Source of the DNA: Cocos nucifera
Taxonomy: Eukaryota; Streptophyta; Magnoliopsida; Arecales; Arecaceae
DNA: 64,000 bases
Direction of reading: 5' to 3'
Assembly (NCBI GenBank): GCA_006176705.1
Contig: QRFJ01005002.1
Location: forward strand, 98,423 to 162,422
The notes beneath the pieces were generated by a model that saw nothing but the letters and a program-made list of their open reading frames with translations, was not told the DNA's origin and made no database searches. Below, piece after piece: positions 24,180 through 35,630 of the stretch (its first letter is position 1; each line of letters starts with the position of its first letter). Position numbers and translations under genes: made by a program.

Positions 24180-26462
24180 TGAAGGAAAATCCTGATTTTT
24201 TGGGGTCAGGTTCGTTCAGATCTAATTGGATCGAGAGGCATATTTCAAAAATCATCTATTAGATTCTAATTAGATCTAACACTTTTTAGATCTAATTTTA
24301 TAATCTGATAAATAAAAAAATTAAATTAAATTAATTTTGAATTAATTTACCTTGATTCTGGGTAATCTGATTACTCGATGGTAATCGTGCCGAATCCCTG
24401 AGGTTCTGGATCTAGGCACACAAGCGCCTGGCCTCTATTGGTATCCACTCAGGTTAGATTTGGAGATCTTCTCCTTCTCATTTTTTTCTCCAAAAATTAG
24501 ATCTAGATCTAATTTGGAGAATCTTCAAAATTTTTTCTGAAGATCACCCATCGTCTCTGTAGCAGTGCTACCTTCTTCCTTTTCGTCAGCCTTTTCTTGC
24601 TTGACTCGCACTAATCTGAAGGCCCAACTTCCTTGGACGTGGAGAGGAGGGAGAGGGCTAGATTGTAGCATGGAGAAGGGAGAGGGGCAGCCTTGGGGCG
24701 TGGCTTAGAGGGAGAGTTTCAAAAGTGGGTGTAGATAGGGTCTTTTTATAGACTCTGCTGCGCCATGCAGTGCTGCATCACCCTAGCCAATCACGTTGCT
24801 TCATGCAATCAGATCTAAATTTGATTGATGGGATGATATCACTTGATCCTATCAGATGAGAGATCCATAGATTCATCCTAAGGTGGTGCCTAAGACTGGT
24901 CAAAGTCTATAGGTGAGGGTCACCTAGTTTGAATCCAAGAAGCAACCTGGAGTTCCATCCGTATGGGACTCCAGCGTCTCTATCCATGGGCGCACACCAT
25001 CCTAGGCGTGTGCCCCCTTCTTTCTAATTTTTACAGAGGGGACAAGCCCCTATCTTCTCTCCAATAAGTGCATGACACATGGATAGATGTCCAAGGGTCA
25101 AAGGTCAATGTTTGACCAAGTCAAAGTACAAGAATTAGCAGGTGATGGAAAATGGCAGGTGTTGTCTCAAATTTATCTTATAAATTAAGACAACCCTTTT
25201 CTGACTTGGACAAGCTCTAGTCAGATCAGATAAAGATACCTGAGTGAGCACAAACTCATTTGGCTTAGCCAAGATAACTTTTATGATAGAAAAAGGAGAA
25301 CGTTAGGCTCAATCGTGTGCTAGCATGATTTCCTTAAACCTAATTGAATCTTATTCAAATAAATTGAATTAGGTTAGTCCAATGGATGATATCTAGATCC
25401 AAACCCTTATTTGTATGATCCAGTTAGGTTCAGTTCTATATGGTAATGGGATATGTCATGATCTCCATCATCGACATCATCGAAACTTCTTTCGATGGAT
25501 CAAAACTCTTCTGATTCAGACAACTTAGAATGATCGATCATCTAAATCATTCTAATTGCTCCCAAAATCCACTAGTGACATCTAACAGCATATGGTAGCA
25601 ACCCATCAAAACTAAAAATAAACCTCTCAGTGCACCTACTTATGTGATTAAGTTCTTCTATCTTGAGCCCCAATCAGATTAGGGTTAAGGTGAACTCGTC
25701 AAACCCTAATTTCTATCATATGATTTAATCATTTGATTCAAGTCCGATGTGAAAATCTTAAAAGAAACTCTTTCTATTATTTCACACTCTACTAGGGCCA
25801 TGGGCTTATGGACTTGATTGTCATGATCATCATAGGGCTGCTCCTCATCCACTGAGGTAGATAGATTCCATCTTGATGCAATCCAATTCCTATAATGAAC
25901 ATGCTATAGCCAACATATATCTCAGGATTCCGAATGGCTAGAAAATCGAGTCATCGTATGGTCAAACTATAATACCCTCAAGGTGAACTGTCGATGCACC
26001 TTAGATCAAAGAACCAGACATACCACTATAGCATCGAGTCAGTCATCGACGAGAAGATAGACTTTCTTATGACTACTCGAGGTGGTCACGCTCAGTGCCC
26101 TTGTTCTCTAATGAGTATCTATTCTCTCGCTCTAGTTTCTCTACACCATAGACTCAAGACTCATCTACTATAAGAAAGCGATTGTACACTAACCTTCCGA
26201 ATCAATCACCATCCTCATGATGATCCTACGGTCAGGAGCATTTTATGAGTTAATAAATGAAAATTCATGTCTTAAATTTTCAACTCTTAAAAATATGAAT
26301 TATTATCACCATTAACTCAAGGGATGTATCATAGATACTAAATACACTTATGTGATAGAAAATAATCCATTTTATTATTTATAGTCAAAATTATAATTTT
26401 GCCCTTAGAAGTATATTACAAGTGTCAGCCAATTCTAGCTTCTAGGGCACACATATCTAATA
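24180..26462 (-). repeat. Element B: 5' LTR
   Basis: From TGAAGGAAAATCCTG to ATATCTAATA; the last CA has become TA. It matches 16076-18358 throughout with scattered, mainly transition differences. The TATA box (minus, TCTATAAAA) lies near 24745-24753 and the U3 hairpin at 25478-25497. Confidence 0.88.
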
Positions 26463-26467
26463 CTTAA

Positions 26468-27408
26468 AGGGGCTGATCTCCTAAGGGGATGCTTCATGGC
26501 CCGTTGGTTTAGTTTAGGAGGATTTTTATGGAGAGAAAAAAGAGAGAAACAAAGTTTGAAAGGGAGAAAAATCATGAAAATTGAGTCTGGGTTGGATTCT
26601 GCACCCTGTGATGAATTTCAGCCATTAGATCGAGTTCAAACAGCTTAGATTTCATAAAAAATCGGTCACCCAAAGCTTCAATAAGGCCCAAGTTAATTCA
26701 CAGCTATTGGATCGCTTGATAGGATGAATTATAACTATCAAATCAAGCTAGATCTTCCTTAATCAAGTCGAAAATGCTTTCTAGCCATTAGATCATGATC
26801 GGCGTAATTTTTGGTCATTGGATCACGTAAATCAACTGGGCACAGTTCGAATCAAAATAGAAAATGATATCAACCATTGGATCTTGATTGGGACGAACGT
26901 CGACCATCGAATCATGTAATTACTATGCTCATGGACAGCGTAGACCGACTGCATCAAAGACCTTAGCCAATCACGTCGCACTTTGCCCGATAAAATTACC
27001 TTTCTACCCCTGTGAGCTGCGATGGATTTTTGGTGAACCCCTTAAGGATCTACATCTACCATGTGGCGTGCTTTGATTCGCCACGCCTGCTAAGCTGGCC
27101 GGTCCGTTTTAGGATCTGTGGATCGGCCAGCTAGTCTACTGTGTACCGACGGGCCTAATGGGTTGAATTTTTGGACATTTTATATTTTTTTCATTTTTTC
27201 TTTATTTTTTCTTCAAAACTCCATTTTGGGTCCGATTTGGGTCCAATTTGCTCTAATTTTTCTCTATTATGACCCATAAATAGAGCTCCTTTTATTCATG
27301 ATCTTCTTTTCTACAAAAGATAATATAAAAATATCAATTCTTAAGAATAAAGATAAATTAATTTAATAAATTAATACTTTTATATAAATATTTTATGTGT
27401 TTATCACA
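26468..27408 (-). repeat. H1: Athila-like LTR, right part
   Basis: This is the continuation of 15209-16075. It contains six degenerate copies of a motif like CCATTGGATC between 26620 and 26915, and text shared with H2: CCAATCACGTCGC, CACCGACGGGCCTA and a T-rich tract followed by AATTTGCTCTAA. It ends TTTATCACA. The purine-rich minus-strand AAGTTGGAAGG follows directly, so this is a 3' LTR of a minus-strand element. Confidence 0.7.
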
Positions 27409-29276
27409 CCTTCCAACTTGAATTTTGCTCATCCTCGAGTAAAGCAAATAAATTAGCAATATATACTGATGTAGCCTTGAATTAAAAGTTAGATTTAGAC
27501 ACTCCTAAAGGTGGCTGATACTCGGTCAGACTATTAAAGAAGTACGTCGTCAGATTAATAATTTGACCTAATTAGTGGTTGAGTGTTAGCCATAGAAATT
27601 TTTAGAGATCTTCTTTCACCAACTCTTTACTTTTCTCTTTAAATCCTCTAACTTAATGTGAGAAGGGTTTATTATCTTTTTTTCAATTTAGTTCTTTTAT
27701 TATCCATTTTCTTTTTTTGAAATTCTTGCATCCCCATCTTTTGACGTGAACCACGATACTTACTTGGCGAAGGAGCCCAGTTACTCAGTGAGAAAAATGC
27801 TAAACCCTCTTTTTAATTCACATTATCCATTTTTTTATGCGAACCACAATGCTTACTTAGACGAAGAAGCTCGGTTACTCAGTGAGAGATCAATGTATTT
27901 TTTTTTCTATAAGTAGATTTTAAGGAAGATTTTTGCATATTTTGACCTTTGCATCCAACTCTCATGAAGTAGATTCTTTATTGAGATCAGTAAGAAGAGG
28001 GTTCTAGATTCACTCTTAAAATTTGGTCTGGTCAAATCCTACCATTTATTGGATTTTCTTAGTAATTTATTCCTCAATATCTCTAAAATTTTCTAAACCA
28101 TTAATCATTCATTCATTAGGATGTCTAATTAACTCTTAATCAAAAGAAAGTTTGGGTATATAAAGCTAATTATTTTAAATCATACTTGAGGACTCATAAA
28201 TTTTAAAGTTAGTTATTCTCTCCTTCAACTTAATTTTCATTGTCCTCAATGAAAGAAGAGAAAAACCAAAAGATATTTAACAAGGAGGGATACCACCTAG
28301 TTTATTATTTGCAGGTCCTTTCATATACTCCATCAGATTCATACAAGATATTTTTGATGTACTTTTTCTAACTTGGGCTAACCAACTTTATCATGTACGT
28401 CCATCGGATGAGCTTGAACAGTGAAAGGACTTCATCATTAGCACAAGTCTGATTCCCAACCCAGCATAGCAACCACTCCATCGACTGGATCACAACACCC
28501 CTTCAATTTGAACTTCAGGCTGATCTTGAGGATAGCAAAACTTCTGAAAGCAAATTGAATTGCACTGGCAAGAAGTTCACTAGTTTCAGCTTCCAATCAA
28601 TCTCGACACAATCAAACTCCTTCAAAAAGTCTAGTAATGGTTTTCATTGAAAGTTCTATGGTTCCCTCTTAGGCCTCTAGCTTGAATACTCCCATCAGTC
28701 TTTGGCCGACCTTGAAGATGGCCAAACTCCTCAAAACTATCAAAGGCAAAACCAATAGATTATAACTGGTAATAAGTTTGCCACCTACCACTCGAAAGCC
28801 GATCTCCAAGTTTGGCCTACCTAACTCCAAGTTCTTCATCCCAGCACACGCAATTTGCTAATAGATGTAGAAGCCATGTTTGAACTCCAACAAATAGAAT
28901 CCAATCATCTACAAGTCATGATAAATGATAGTCTACTCTCCATAACAAACACTATATGGCTCGAACGGCCTACTAATACTCTATTACGACTGTCACTTTC
29001 ATTCTATTATAGGCTCCATCCATATAAGGGATCCTTCAGATACATTTTTCTCTCTAAGCTCTCATCTCTACTTATATTCTCCTAAGTACTCCATTCTTAT
29101 TAGCTAGGAAGCTAACTTGACCATTGGAGGATCCTACCAAAGCCATCCATATTTAATTTGGACTTTATCTTGCAGGTCTCATTGATAACCTCATCTTCTC
29201 CAACTCTAGCAAACTCCAACATCAGCACCATTTTTTACACCAATAGATAACATATACCTCAAGGTTCTTGATAGAT
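27409..29276 (-). other. H1 internal 3' region, no coding seen
   Basis: About 1.9 kb of AT-rich DNA follows the H1 polypurine tract. Phrases such as CCTTCAACTTAATTTTCATTGTCC recur in variant form after H2 (46480) and H3 (about 49925 and 50060), so this is the noncoding 3' side of an Athila-like element. No gag, pol or env frame is readable. The part right of about 28990 belongs to another repeat (next entry). Confidence 0.55.
28340..29251 (+). repeat. Degenerate LTR related to element D
   Basis: From about 28990 the plus strand follows the end of the D LTR: a TATA-like region, GGATCCTTCAGATAC, CTCTAAGCTCTC, TACTCCATTCTTATTAGCTA, TTGACCATTGGAGGATCCT and the ending CACCAATA. The left limit is uncertain because similarity fades before about 28990. 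Probably an old solo LTR. Confidence 0.45.
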
Positions 29277-30450
29277 CATGATACCATTATTAAAATATCA
29301 TAATTACTAGTTTAGACTTCTATTAAAATAATTAAGAGCACGTAGATAGTCGCAAGTCGGGTCAAATCCATAGGAAGGTAGTGATTTTATTTTAAAATTT
29401 TTGATTTTTTATGAAAAAAAGGAAAAGGATTTGGAATTATAATTTAAGTCAGAAAATAAAGTTGCAAAAATTAAATAATATAGAAGAATTAAATTTTGGA
29501 ACTAAGATATGCTATTTAGATTTTAGCATCCACTTGCAAAGGAATTTAAGAGCAATTAAAATAAAGCAGCAGAACTTAAAGAGCAGAAAATTGAATAACA
29601 AAAATTAAAAGAGCAATAAACTAAATTTTATATTAAAATTAAAATTTAGGATTCAAACATAATAATTAAAAAAAATTAAAAATTAAAAAAAAACTTTTAA
29701 TCTTTAGATCAGCAGTGACATGGAGATGGTGTAGAAGTCTGGCTCTTCTTCTCAGCACCATCTGCCTTGAAGCAACCTTTAGCCAAAGCCTAACTCCCAC
29801 CCTTTACTATGGCTTCTTCTAGATTAGATGTCTCAACTCTAGGATCCTAGGGTTTTTTATAGCTGCTAGAGGGCTGAAAACTTTGGTATCAGGCAATATA
29901 GGACTAAAAGGATTGTATGGATCTGTGTTTGTTGAAGAAATCAAGAGAAAATCATTGGATCTATCTTCTGTGAAGTCTTTGTGTATTTTGGTCATCAGAT
30001 GGTGATCCAAGACTTTAAAAAAAACCAAAAATGGACATCAATAAGCCTAGATCAAGTCGGAAAATATTTTAGCTGTCCGATCATATTTGATGGAGAAAAT
30101 CAGACCATTGGATCGCGTCTAGATGTTTTAATCACCATCAGGAGTTATTTCAGCTGTCGGATTGTGTGAGGAGTGAGTGCTACCATCGGATCATCACCTA
30201 GAGTCATTTGGAAACCAAATCAAACCTGGAAGAAATCATAGCCACCTAATTTTAACCAAAATCCATGGCTATCGTCCGATCACACCATTACTATAGCTGT
30301 GGACCACATGGACCAACCGCACCGACCTTGATCAATCAATGCTGACCTTAGCTTGTGAAATTATAACACTGCCCCTCTACATCGTGATGAATTTCCTGTA
30401 GACCCTTTAAGGATCTTAGTCTTCCACGTGGCAGCTTCTGATTGGCCACT
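29277..30450 (-). repeat. H2: Athila-like LTR, left part
   Basis: It begins near CATGATACCATT, probably a decayed TGTGATA. The phrase TCGGGTCAAATCCATAGG, about 85 bp in, is comparable with H1 and H3. Six copies of the CCATYGGATC-type motif lie between about 30000 and 30290. Element A interrupts it; it resumes at 40880. Confidence 0.65.
30446..30450. repeat. Target-site duplication of A, left arm (CCACT)
   Basis: CCACT directly precedes A and is repeated exactly at 40875-40879. Five bases is the normal copia duplication length. Confidence 0.92.
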
Positions 30451-31038
30451 TGAAGGAAAATCCTGATTTCCCGGTCCAGGTTCGTTCAGATCTGATCAGA
30501 TCAAGAGATATATTTCAAAAATTTTTCTCTTGATCCCAATCAGATTTTGATATGTTTCAGATCTGATTCTTATTATTTTAATAAAATAAAATTAAAAAGA
30601 TAAATTAAATCAAATTTAATTTACCTGATCTGGGTAATCCTATTACCCTGTTGATGATCCTGTTTGCAGCGGAAGGTTCTGGATCTTAGCCACGCAAGCG
30701 CCTGGCCTCTACCGGTATCCACTCGGGTTGGATCTGGAGATCCTCTTCTTCTCTATCACACCTCCAAAAATTAGATCTGGATCTGATCTGGAGGATCTTC
30801 AAAACTCTTTTGAAGATGAGCAGTCGTCCTTTGCAGCAGCGCAGCCTTCTTGTTTTTGATCGCCTTTCTTTGATCTGAATCGCACCAACCAAGGTCCAAA
30901 ACTCCTTTTGGACGTGGAGAGCAAGGGGAGAAGAGACTATGGCATGGAGAAGGAGGGGAGAGGCAGCCTTGGGGCATGGAGAAACTATGATCTCATCATA
31001 TCTCTCTATCTCATACAATCTGAGTTGGATACAGGGTC

Positions 31039-31047
31039 TTATTTATA
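31039..31047 (-). promoter_or_regulatory. Element A: LTR TATA box
   Basis: The minus strand reads TATAAATAA within GTCTATAAATAAGACCC. The same box is in the 5' LTR near 39170-39178, which would drive the genomic transcript, and in A2 near 59619-59627. Confidence 0.7.
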
Positions 31048-31353
31048 GACTAGCTGTGATCCAACTCCTCTTCTTCCCAACCAATCACAACCCTTTGTGA
31101 AATCAGATCTAAATCTGATTGGTGGGAATAGAGACCCCTGGATTCCTCCTTAGAGGGTGCCTAAGACCAGTCAAAGTTGGTTCTTAGAAGAACTCTAATT
31201 GGAATCCAAAAAGGAGATGGAGTCCTTGTCCAACAAGGACTCCTAGGCGCCTCCAACTTGGGCACACGCCTAGGGTGGCATGCGCCCTTCTCCTTGCCAG
31301 GTTCTGGCAGGGGGACAGGCCCCCACCAGCTCTCCAATAGGTGCATGACATGT

Positions 31354-31421
31354 GGTCAAAAGTCAAAGTGTCAATGGTCAACGTTTGACCAGTCAAAGGT
31401 AGACTTTTGACCAAAGTCAAA
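31354..31421 (-). promoter_or_regulatory. Element A: W-box cluster in U3
   Basis: Eight TTGAC cores (the WRKY-factor W-box core) lie on either strand within 68 bp, about 310 bp upstream of the TATA box. The same cluster is at 39485-39552 and, with seven or so cores, at 59931-59999 in A2. Binding by WRKY factors is inference. Confidence 0.5.
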
Positions 31422-31643
31422 GAACAAGAAATGGCAGGTGACCAAAAATGGCAGGTAGTGTCTTACAAATAAGACAACCTTTTCTGACTTGGACAACCTC
31501 CTGTCAGACCATATGAAGGCCTCTGTTTGAGCACAAACTCCTTTGGCTCAGACAGGACAACTTATTTATGATAGCAAAAGAAGAACGTTAGGTTCAATCG
31601 AGTGCTAGCACGATTTCCTTGAACCTAATTGAATCTCATTCAG

Positions 31644-31838
31644 ATCAATTGAACTAGATCAGTTCAATTGATGATCACCAGATTCAAACCCTTGTTTGTG
31701 TGACCCAGTTAGGTTCAGTTCTGTATGGTAATGGGATATGTCATGATCTCTATCATCGACATCATCGAAACTCCTTTCGATGGATCAGAACTCTTCTGAT
31801 TCGAACAGCTAGAATGATCGATCATCTAAATCATTCTA
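31644..31838. repeat. Element A: four inverted repeats in U3
   Basis: Four perfect inverted repeats follow each other: 31644-31654/31662-31672 (11 bp), 31763-31770/31775-31782 (8 bp, 4-nt loop), 31784-31790/31794-31800 (7 bp, 3-nt loop) and 31810-31818/31830-31838 (9 bp). The second is kept in all six A-family LTRs. Confidence 0.75.
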
Positions 31839-32743
31839 ATTGCTCCCAAAATCCACCAGTGACACCTAGCAGTATATGGTGGCAACCCATCAGAGCTGAA
31901 TGCGAACCTCTTGGTGCAGCTACCTGTGTGATTCAGTTCTTCTATCTTGAGCCCCGATCAGATTAGGGTTAAGGTAAACTCGTCAAACCCTAGTCTCTGT
32001 CATATGATGTAATCATTCGATTCGAGTCCAATGTGAAAATCTAAATAGAAACTCTTTCTATTATTTCACTCTACCATGGCCATGGATTTCTGGACTTGAT
32101 TCTCATGATCATCATAGGGCTACTCCTCTACCACCGAGGTAGATAGATTCCATCTTGATGCAATCCAGTTCCTACAATGAACATGTCATAGCCAACATAC
32201 ACCTCAGGGTTCCATATGGCTAGGAGACCGAGTAATGGTGTAGTCAAACTATAACACCCTCAAGGTGAACTGCCGATGCATCTCAGGTCAAAGAACCAGA
32301 CACACTACTGCAGCATCGAGTCAGTCATTGACGAGAAGGTAGACTCCCTAATGACTACTCGAGGTGGTCACGCTCAGTGCCCTCGTTCTCTAACGAGTAC
32401 CTGTACTCTCGCTCCGGTGTCTCCACACCGTAGACTCAAGACTCATCTACTAAAGAGAAGCGATTGTACACCAACCTTTCGGATCAATCACCATCCTCGT
32501 GATGATCCTATGGTCAGGAGCAATTTATGAGTTAATAATGATTATTCATGTCTTAAATTTTCAACTCTTGAAAATATGAATTATCATTACCATTAACTCA
32601 AAGGATGTATCACAGACACTAAATACACATATGTGATAGAAAATAACCCATTTTATTGATTTTAGTCAAAATTATAATTTTGCCCCTAGAAGTGTATTAC
32701 AAGTGTCAGCCAATTCTGGCTTCTAGGGCACATATATCTAACA

Positions 32744-32754
32744 ATCTCCCACTT
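32744..32754 (-). promoter_or_regulatory. Element A: polypurine tract
   Basis: The minus strand reads AAGTGGGAGAT directly before the 3' LTR; it would prime plus-strand cDNA synthesis. The same tract lies at 61322-61332 in A2 and in related form beside the 3' LTRs of B, E and C2. Confidence 0.85.
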
Positions 32755-32757
32755 GTC

Positions 32758-33264
32758 CTAAAGCCAATTGGCTACAAGTCTAAGTCCCATCTTCTCAAGG
32801 TGGGCTTCGATCTTCTGCTGGCCCAACGGCTTTGTAAGTGGGTCTGCCACATTATCTGCGGAGTTGACTCTCTTGACCTCGACATAACCCTTCTCGAGGT
32901 AATCGCGGATGAGGTGGTATCGCCGCTCAATATGCTTGGATTTCTGGTGAGACCTCGGCTCCTTAGCAAGGGCTATGGCGCCATTGTTGTCGCAGTATAG
33001 AGGAATGGCATCTGATGGCATTACTCCGATTTCTGCAGCAAACTTCTTGTACCAGAATGCTTCCTTCGCAGCTTCTGATGCAGCGATATATTCTGCTTCC
33101 ATGGTGGAATCTGCTATCATAGTTTGCTTGGAACTCTTCCAGCTGACAGCTCCACCATTGCACACAAACAGACTCCCAGATGTCGACTTTCGATCATCTA
33201 TATCGGACATGAAGTCCGAGTCTGTGTATCCCTGGACTTGGAGTTCTCCGTTACCAAAGACCAA
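32758..33264 (-). pseudogene. Element A: RNase H domain
   Basis: A 168-residue frame holds the complete copia RNase H: GYTDSDFMSD near residues 12-21, MEAEYIAASEAAKE in the 50s-60s and YCDNNGAIALAKEP further on, ending at a stop shortly before the polypurine tract. It would degrade genomic RNA in the RNA-DNA hybrid. It is out of frame with RT because of one extra base near 33264-33268 that A2 lacks. The domain itself looks undamaged. Confidence 0.92.
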
Positions 33265-34558
33265 GCATCATATCCTTAGTTCTTCTCAAGTACTTAAGGA
33301 TACATTTCACAGAAGTCCAGTGTTCTTCACCTGGATTTGACTGATATCTGCTTGTGACACTCACAGCATGGGCTATATCAGGTCGTGTACATAGCATGGC
33401 ATACATGAGGCTCCCTATTGCAGAAGCATAAGGGATCTTGCTCATGCGTTCTATTTCCTCAGGTGTGCTGGGGCACATCTTCTTGGAAAGATGAATACCA
33501 TGTCTGAAGGGTATTAATCCCCTCTTAGAGTTTTCCATACTAAACCTCTTTAGTACTTTCTCTATGTACATCTTCTGTGAAAGTCCTAGCATCCTATTCG
33601 GTCTATCCCTATAGACCTTAATTCCTAGAATAAAGGATGCTTCACCTAGGTCTTTCATGGAGAATTCCTTGGACAACCACATCTTGACTGATGTCAACAT
33701 GGGAATATCATTCCCAATAAGGAGGATGTCATCCACGTACAATACGAGGAAGACAACAGCGCTCCCACTGACCCTTTTGAAAACACATGGTTCCTCTTCA
33801 TTTTTGATGAAACCAAACTTTTTGATCACATCATTGAAACGAGTGTTCCAGCTCCGAGATGCTTGCTTAAGTCCATATATGGACCTTTGCAGCTTGCAAA
33901 CCTTGTGATCAGTATCACTGGATGTGAAACCTAGCGGCTGTTCCATATAGATATCTTCCTCAAGATATCCATTTAGGAATGCCGTTTTCACGTCCATTTG
34001 CCATATTTCATAATCGAAATAGGCTGCAACAGCAAGCAATGTGCGGATGGATTTTAGCATAGCTACTGGGGAAAAGGTATCCTGATAGTCAATGCCTTCG
34101 CGTTGACTATAACCTTTTGCCACCAGTCTAGCCTTGAATGTCTCCACATTCCCATCTGCACCAATCTTTCTCTTGAAGATCCATTTACACCCAATAGGTA
34201 CTATACCTTCTGGTGGATCTACCAAGGTCCAGACTTGGTTTGAGTGCATCGAGTCAATTTCTGACTGCATTGCCTCTAGCCATTTCTCGGAGTCGATATC
34301 TGATATCGCCTCGTTGTAGGTTTTGGGATCATCACCATGAGCACCATTACCTACGAGGAACATTTCCTCTACATCCTCTGAAATAATACCTAAGTATCTT
34401 TCAGGGGGACGGGAAACTCTTTCCGATCTACGAGGTGGAGGAGGTAGTGTTCTTATTGGCTCAACCTGATTTGGTTCCACTTGGTCCTTAGCTCGTTCTG
34501 CTTGTGAGACTTTCTCATCAAGCTTGATCTGCTTTCCAATGCCGCTATCTTGAATAAA
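33251..34558 (-). pseudogene. Element A: reverse transcriptase
   Basis: This is one open frame from the shared TAG (34559-34561) to a frameshift near 33264. From the first Val-Glu-Pro (about 34480) it is 409 residues: connector with RRSERVSRPPERYLG (residues 18-31), RT palm motifs QMDVKTAFLNG (161-171) and SIYGLKQAS (200-208), catalytic YVDD (248-251), and the thumb GEASFILGIKVYRDRP. It copies element RNA into cDNA in virus-like particles. All catalytic residues are present; only the separation from integrase and RNase H makes it abnormal. No obvious ATG begins it, fitting its origin as part of a polyprotein. Confidence 0.93.
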
Positions 34559-35630
34559 CTATTTTTCAAGAAAGATGGCATGTCGACTCACAATCACATT
34601 GTGGTCTTCTGGAATGTAGAAATAGTATCCTAATGACTCTTTAGGATATCCTATGAATCGAGCTCTAAAGGACCTAAACTCTAACTTGTCCGCTTGTTGT
34701 CTTTTGACATGAGCCGGACAACCCCAAATTCTGAGATGACTCAGACTTGGTTTCTTACCGTGCCATATCTCATACGGTGTGGTAGGAACGGTTTTAGAGG
34801 GAACCCTATTCAGTAGATAGATTGAAGTTAACAATGAAGTGTCCCCAAAGAAAATCAGGGAGGTCTGTGAAGCTCATCATGGATCGAACCATATCCAATA
34901 GAGTCCGATTTCTCCATTCTGAAACCCCGTTGAGTTGAGGTGTTCCTGGTGGAGTCCATTGAGAGACTATGCCATTTTCCTTGAGATAGTCTAGGAATTC
35001 CCGGCTAAGGTATTCACCTCCTCGATCTGATCGAAGAACCTTAATGGGTTTTCCAGTTTGTTTTTCTACTTCATGTCTGAATTCTTTGAACTTTTCAAAA
35101 GCTTCAGACTTGTGTCTCATAAGATACACATACCCATACCTAGACAGATCATCGGTAAAGGTAATGAAGTAGACAAAATTGCCTCTAGCCGGCACATCAA
35201 ATGGGCCGCACACATCAGTATGTACTAGGGCAAGGAGATCTGTGGCCCTCTCCCCATGTCCAACAAAAGGGAGTTTAGTCATTTTGCCTTGAAGACAAGA
35301 TTCACAAGTTGGATATGACTCAAAAGTCAATGGACTCAATAGCCCATTTTTCTCCAATTTGTTGATCCTATCTTCTGCTATATGACCTAATCTCAGGTGC
35401 CATAGATATCTGTCGTTTGGACTATCCCTAGGTCGTTTGGCATTCACGTTTTGCTCGATAGTTAGAAACAGGTACATCAATATGTAGCTGATAAAGACCA
35501 TTAATAAGGAAACCATTTGCAATTTTATTTCTTTCATAAAGAATGTTACAATGGTCCTTAAAGAAGGTGATCACATAACCTTCTTGTGCTAAGCATGAAA
35601 CAGAAATCAAATTCCTGCTAGCTGCAGGCA
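34559..35630 (-). pseudogene. Element A: integrase
   Basis: The pre-integrase zinc finger has WHLRLGH and CESC (residues 46-52 and 78-81 of the frame 35537-34806). The catalytic triad is HTDVCG (D108), LRSDRGG (D171) and GVSEWRN (E207), a D-D-35-E site. The C-terminal part (34834-34559) contains HLRIWGCPAHVKR and YPKESLGYYFY. Three defects are visible: a frameshift near 35462, one extra base near 34832 that A2 lacks, and the terminal TAG shared with A2 and B. The catalytic core itself is intact. Confidence 0.92.

Larger units (their letters stand above)
16076..26462 (-). mobile_element. Element B: full-length decayed A-family copia
   Basis: A 10.4 kb minus-strand element with LTRs 16076-18358 and 24180-26462, a primer site at 24165-24177, a leader of about 1.8 kb and all five coding domains in copia order. 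Flanks CTTAG (16071-16075) and CTTAA (26463-26467) look like a target duplication with one change. Deleting B rejoins the H1 LTR. It shares family, domain order and the integrase/RT TAG with A and A2 but has many more stops. Confidence 0.9.
30451..32743 (-). repeat. Element A: 3' LTR
   Basis: From TGAAGGAAAATCCTG to ATATATCTAACA in plus coordinates. It holds U3 inverted repeats (31644-31838), a W-box cluster (31354-31421), a TATA box (31039-31047) and a GC-rich block around 31250-31320. Its partner is 38581-40874. Confidence 0.95.

Noticed and set aside
31700..31966. Plus-strand ORF of 88 residues repeated at 39832-40098 and 60277-60543, and an 84-residue ORF at 32276-32530, 40408-40662 and 60853-61107
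   Set aside because: They recur only because the LTRs are near-identical copies. They are antisense in U3, lack family likeness and are broken in the older B and E LTRs.
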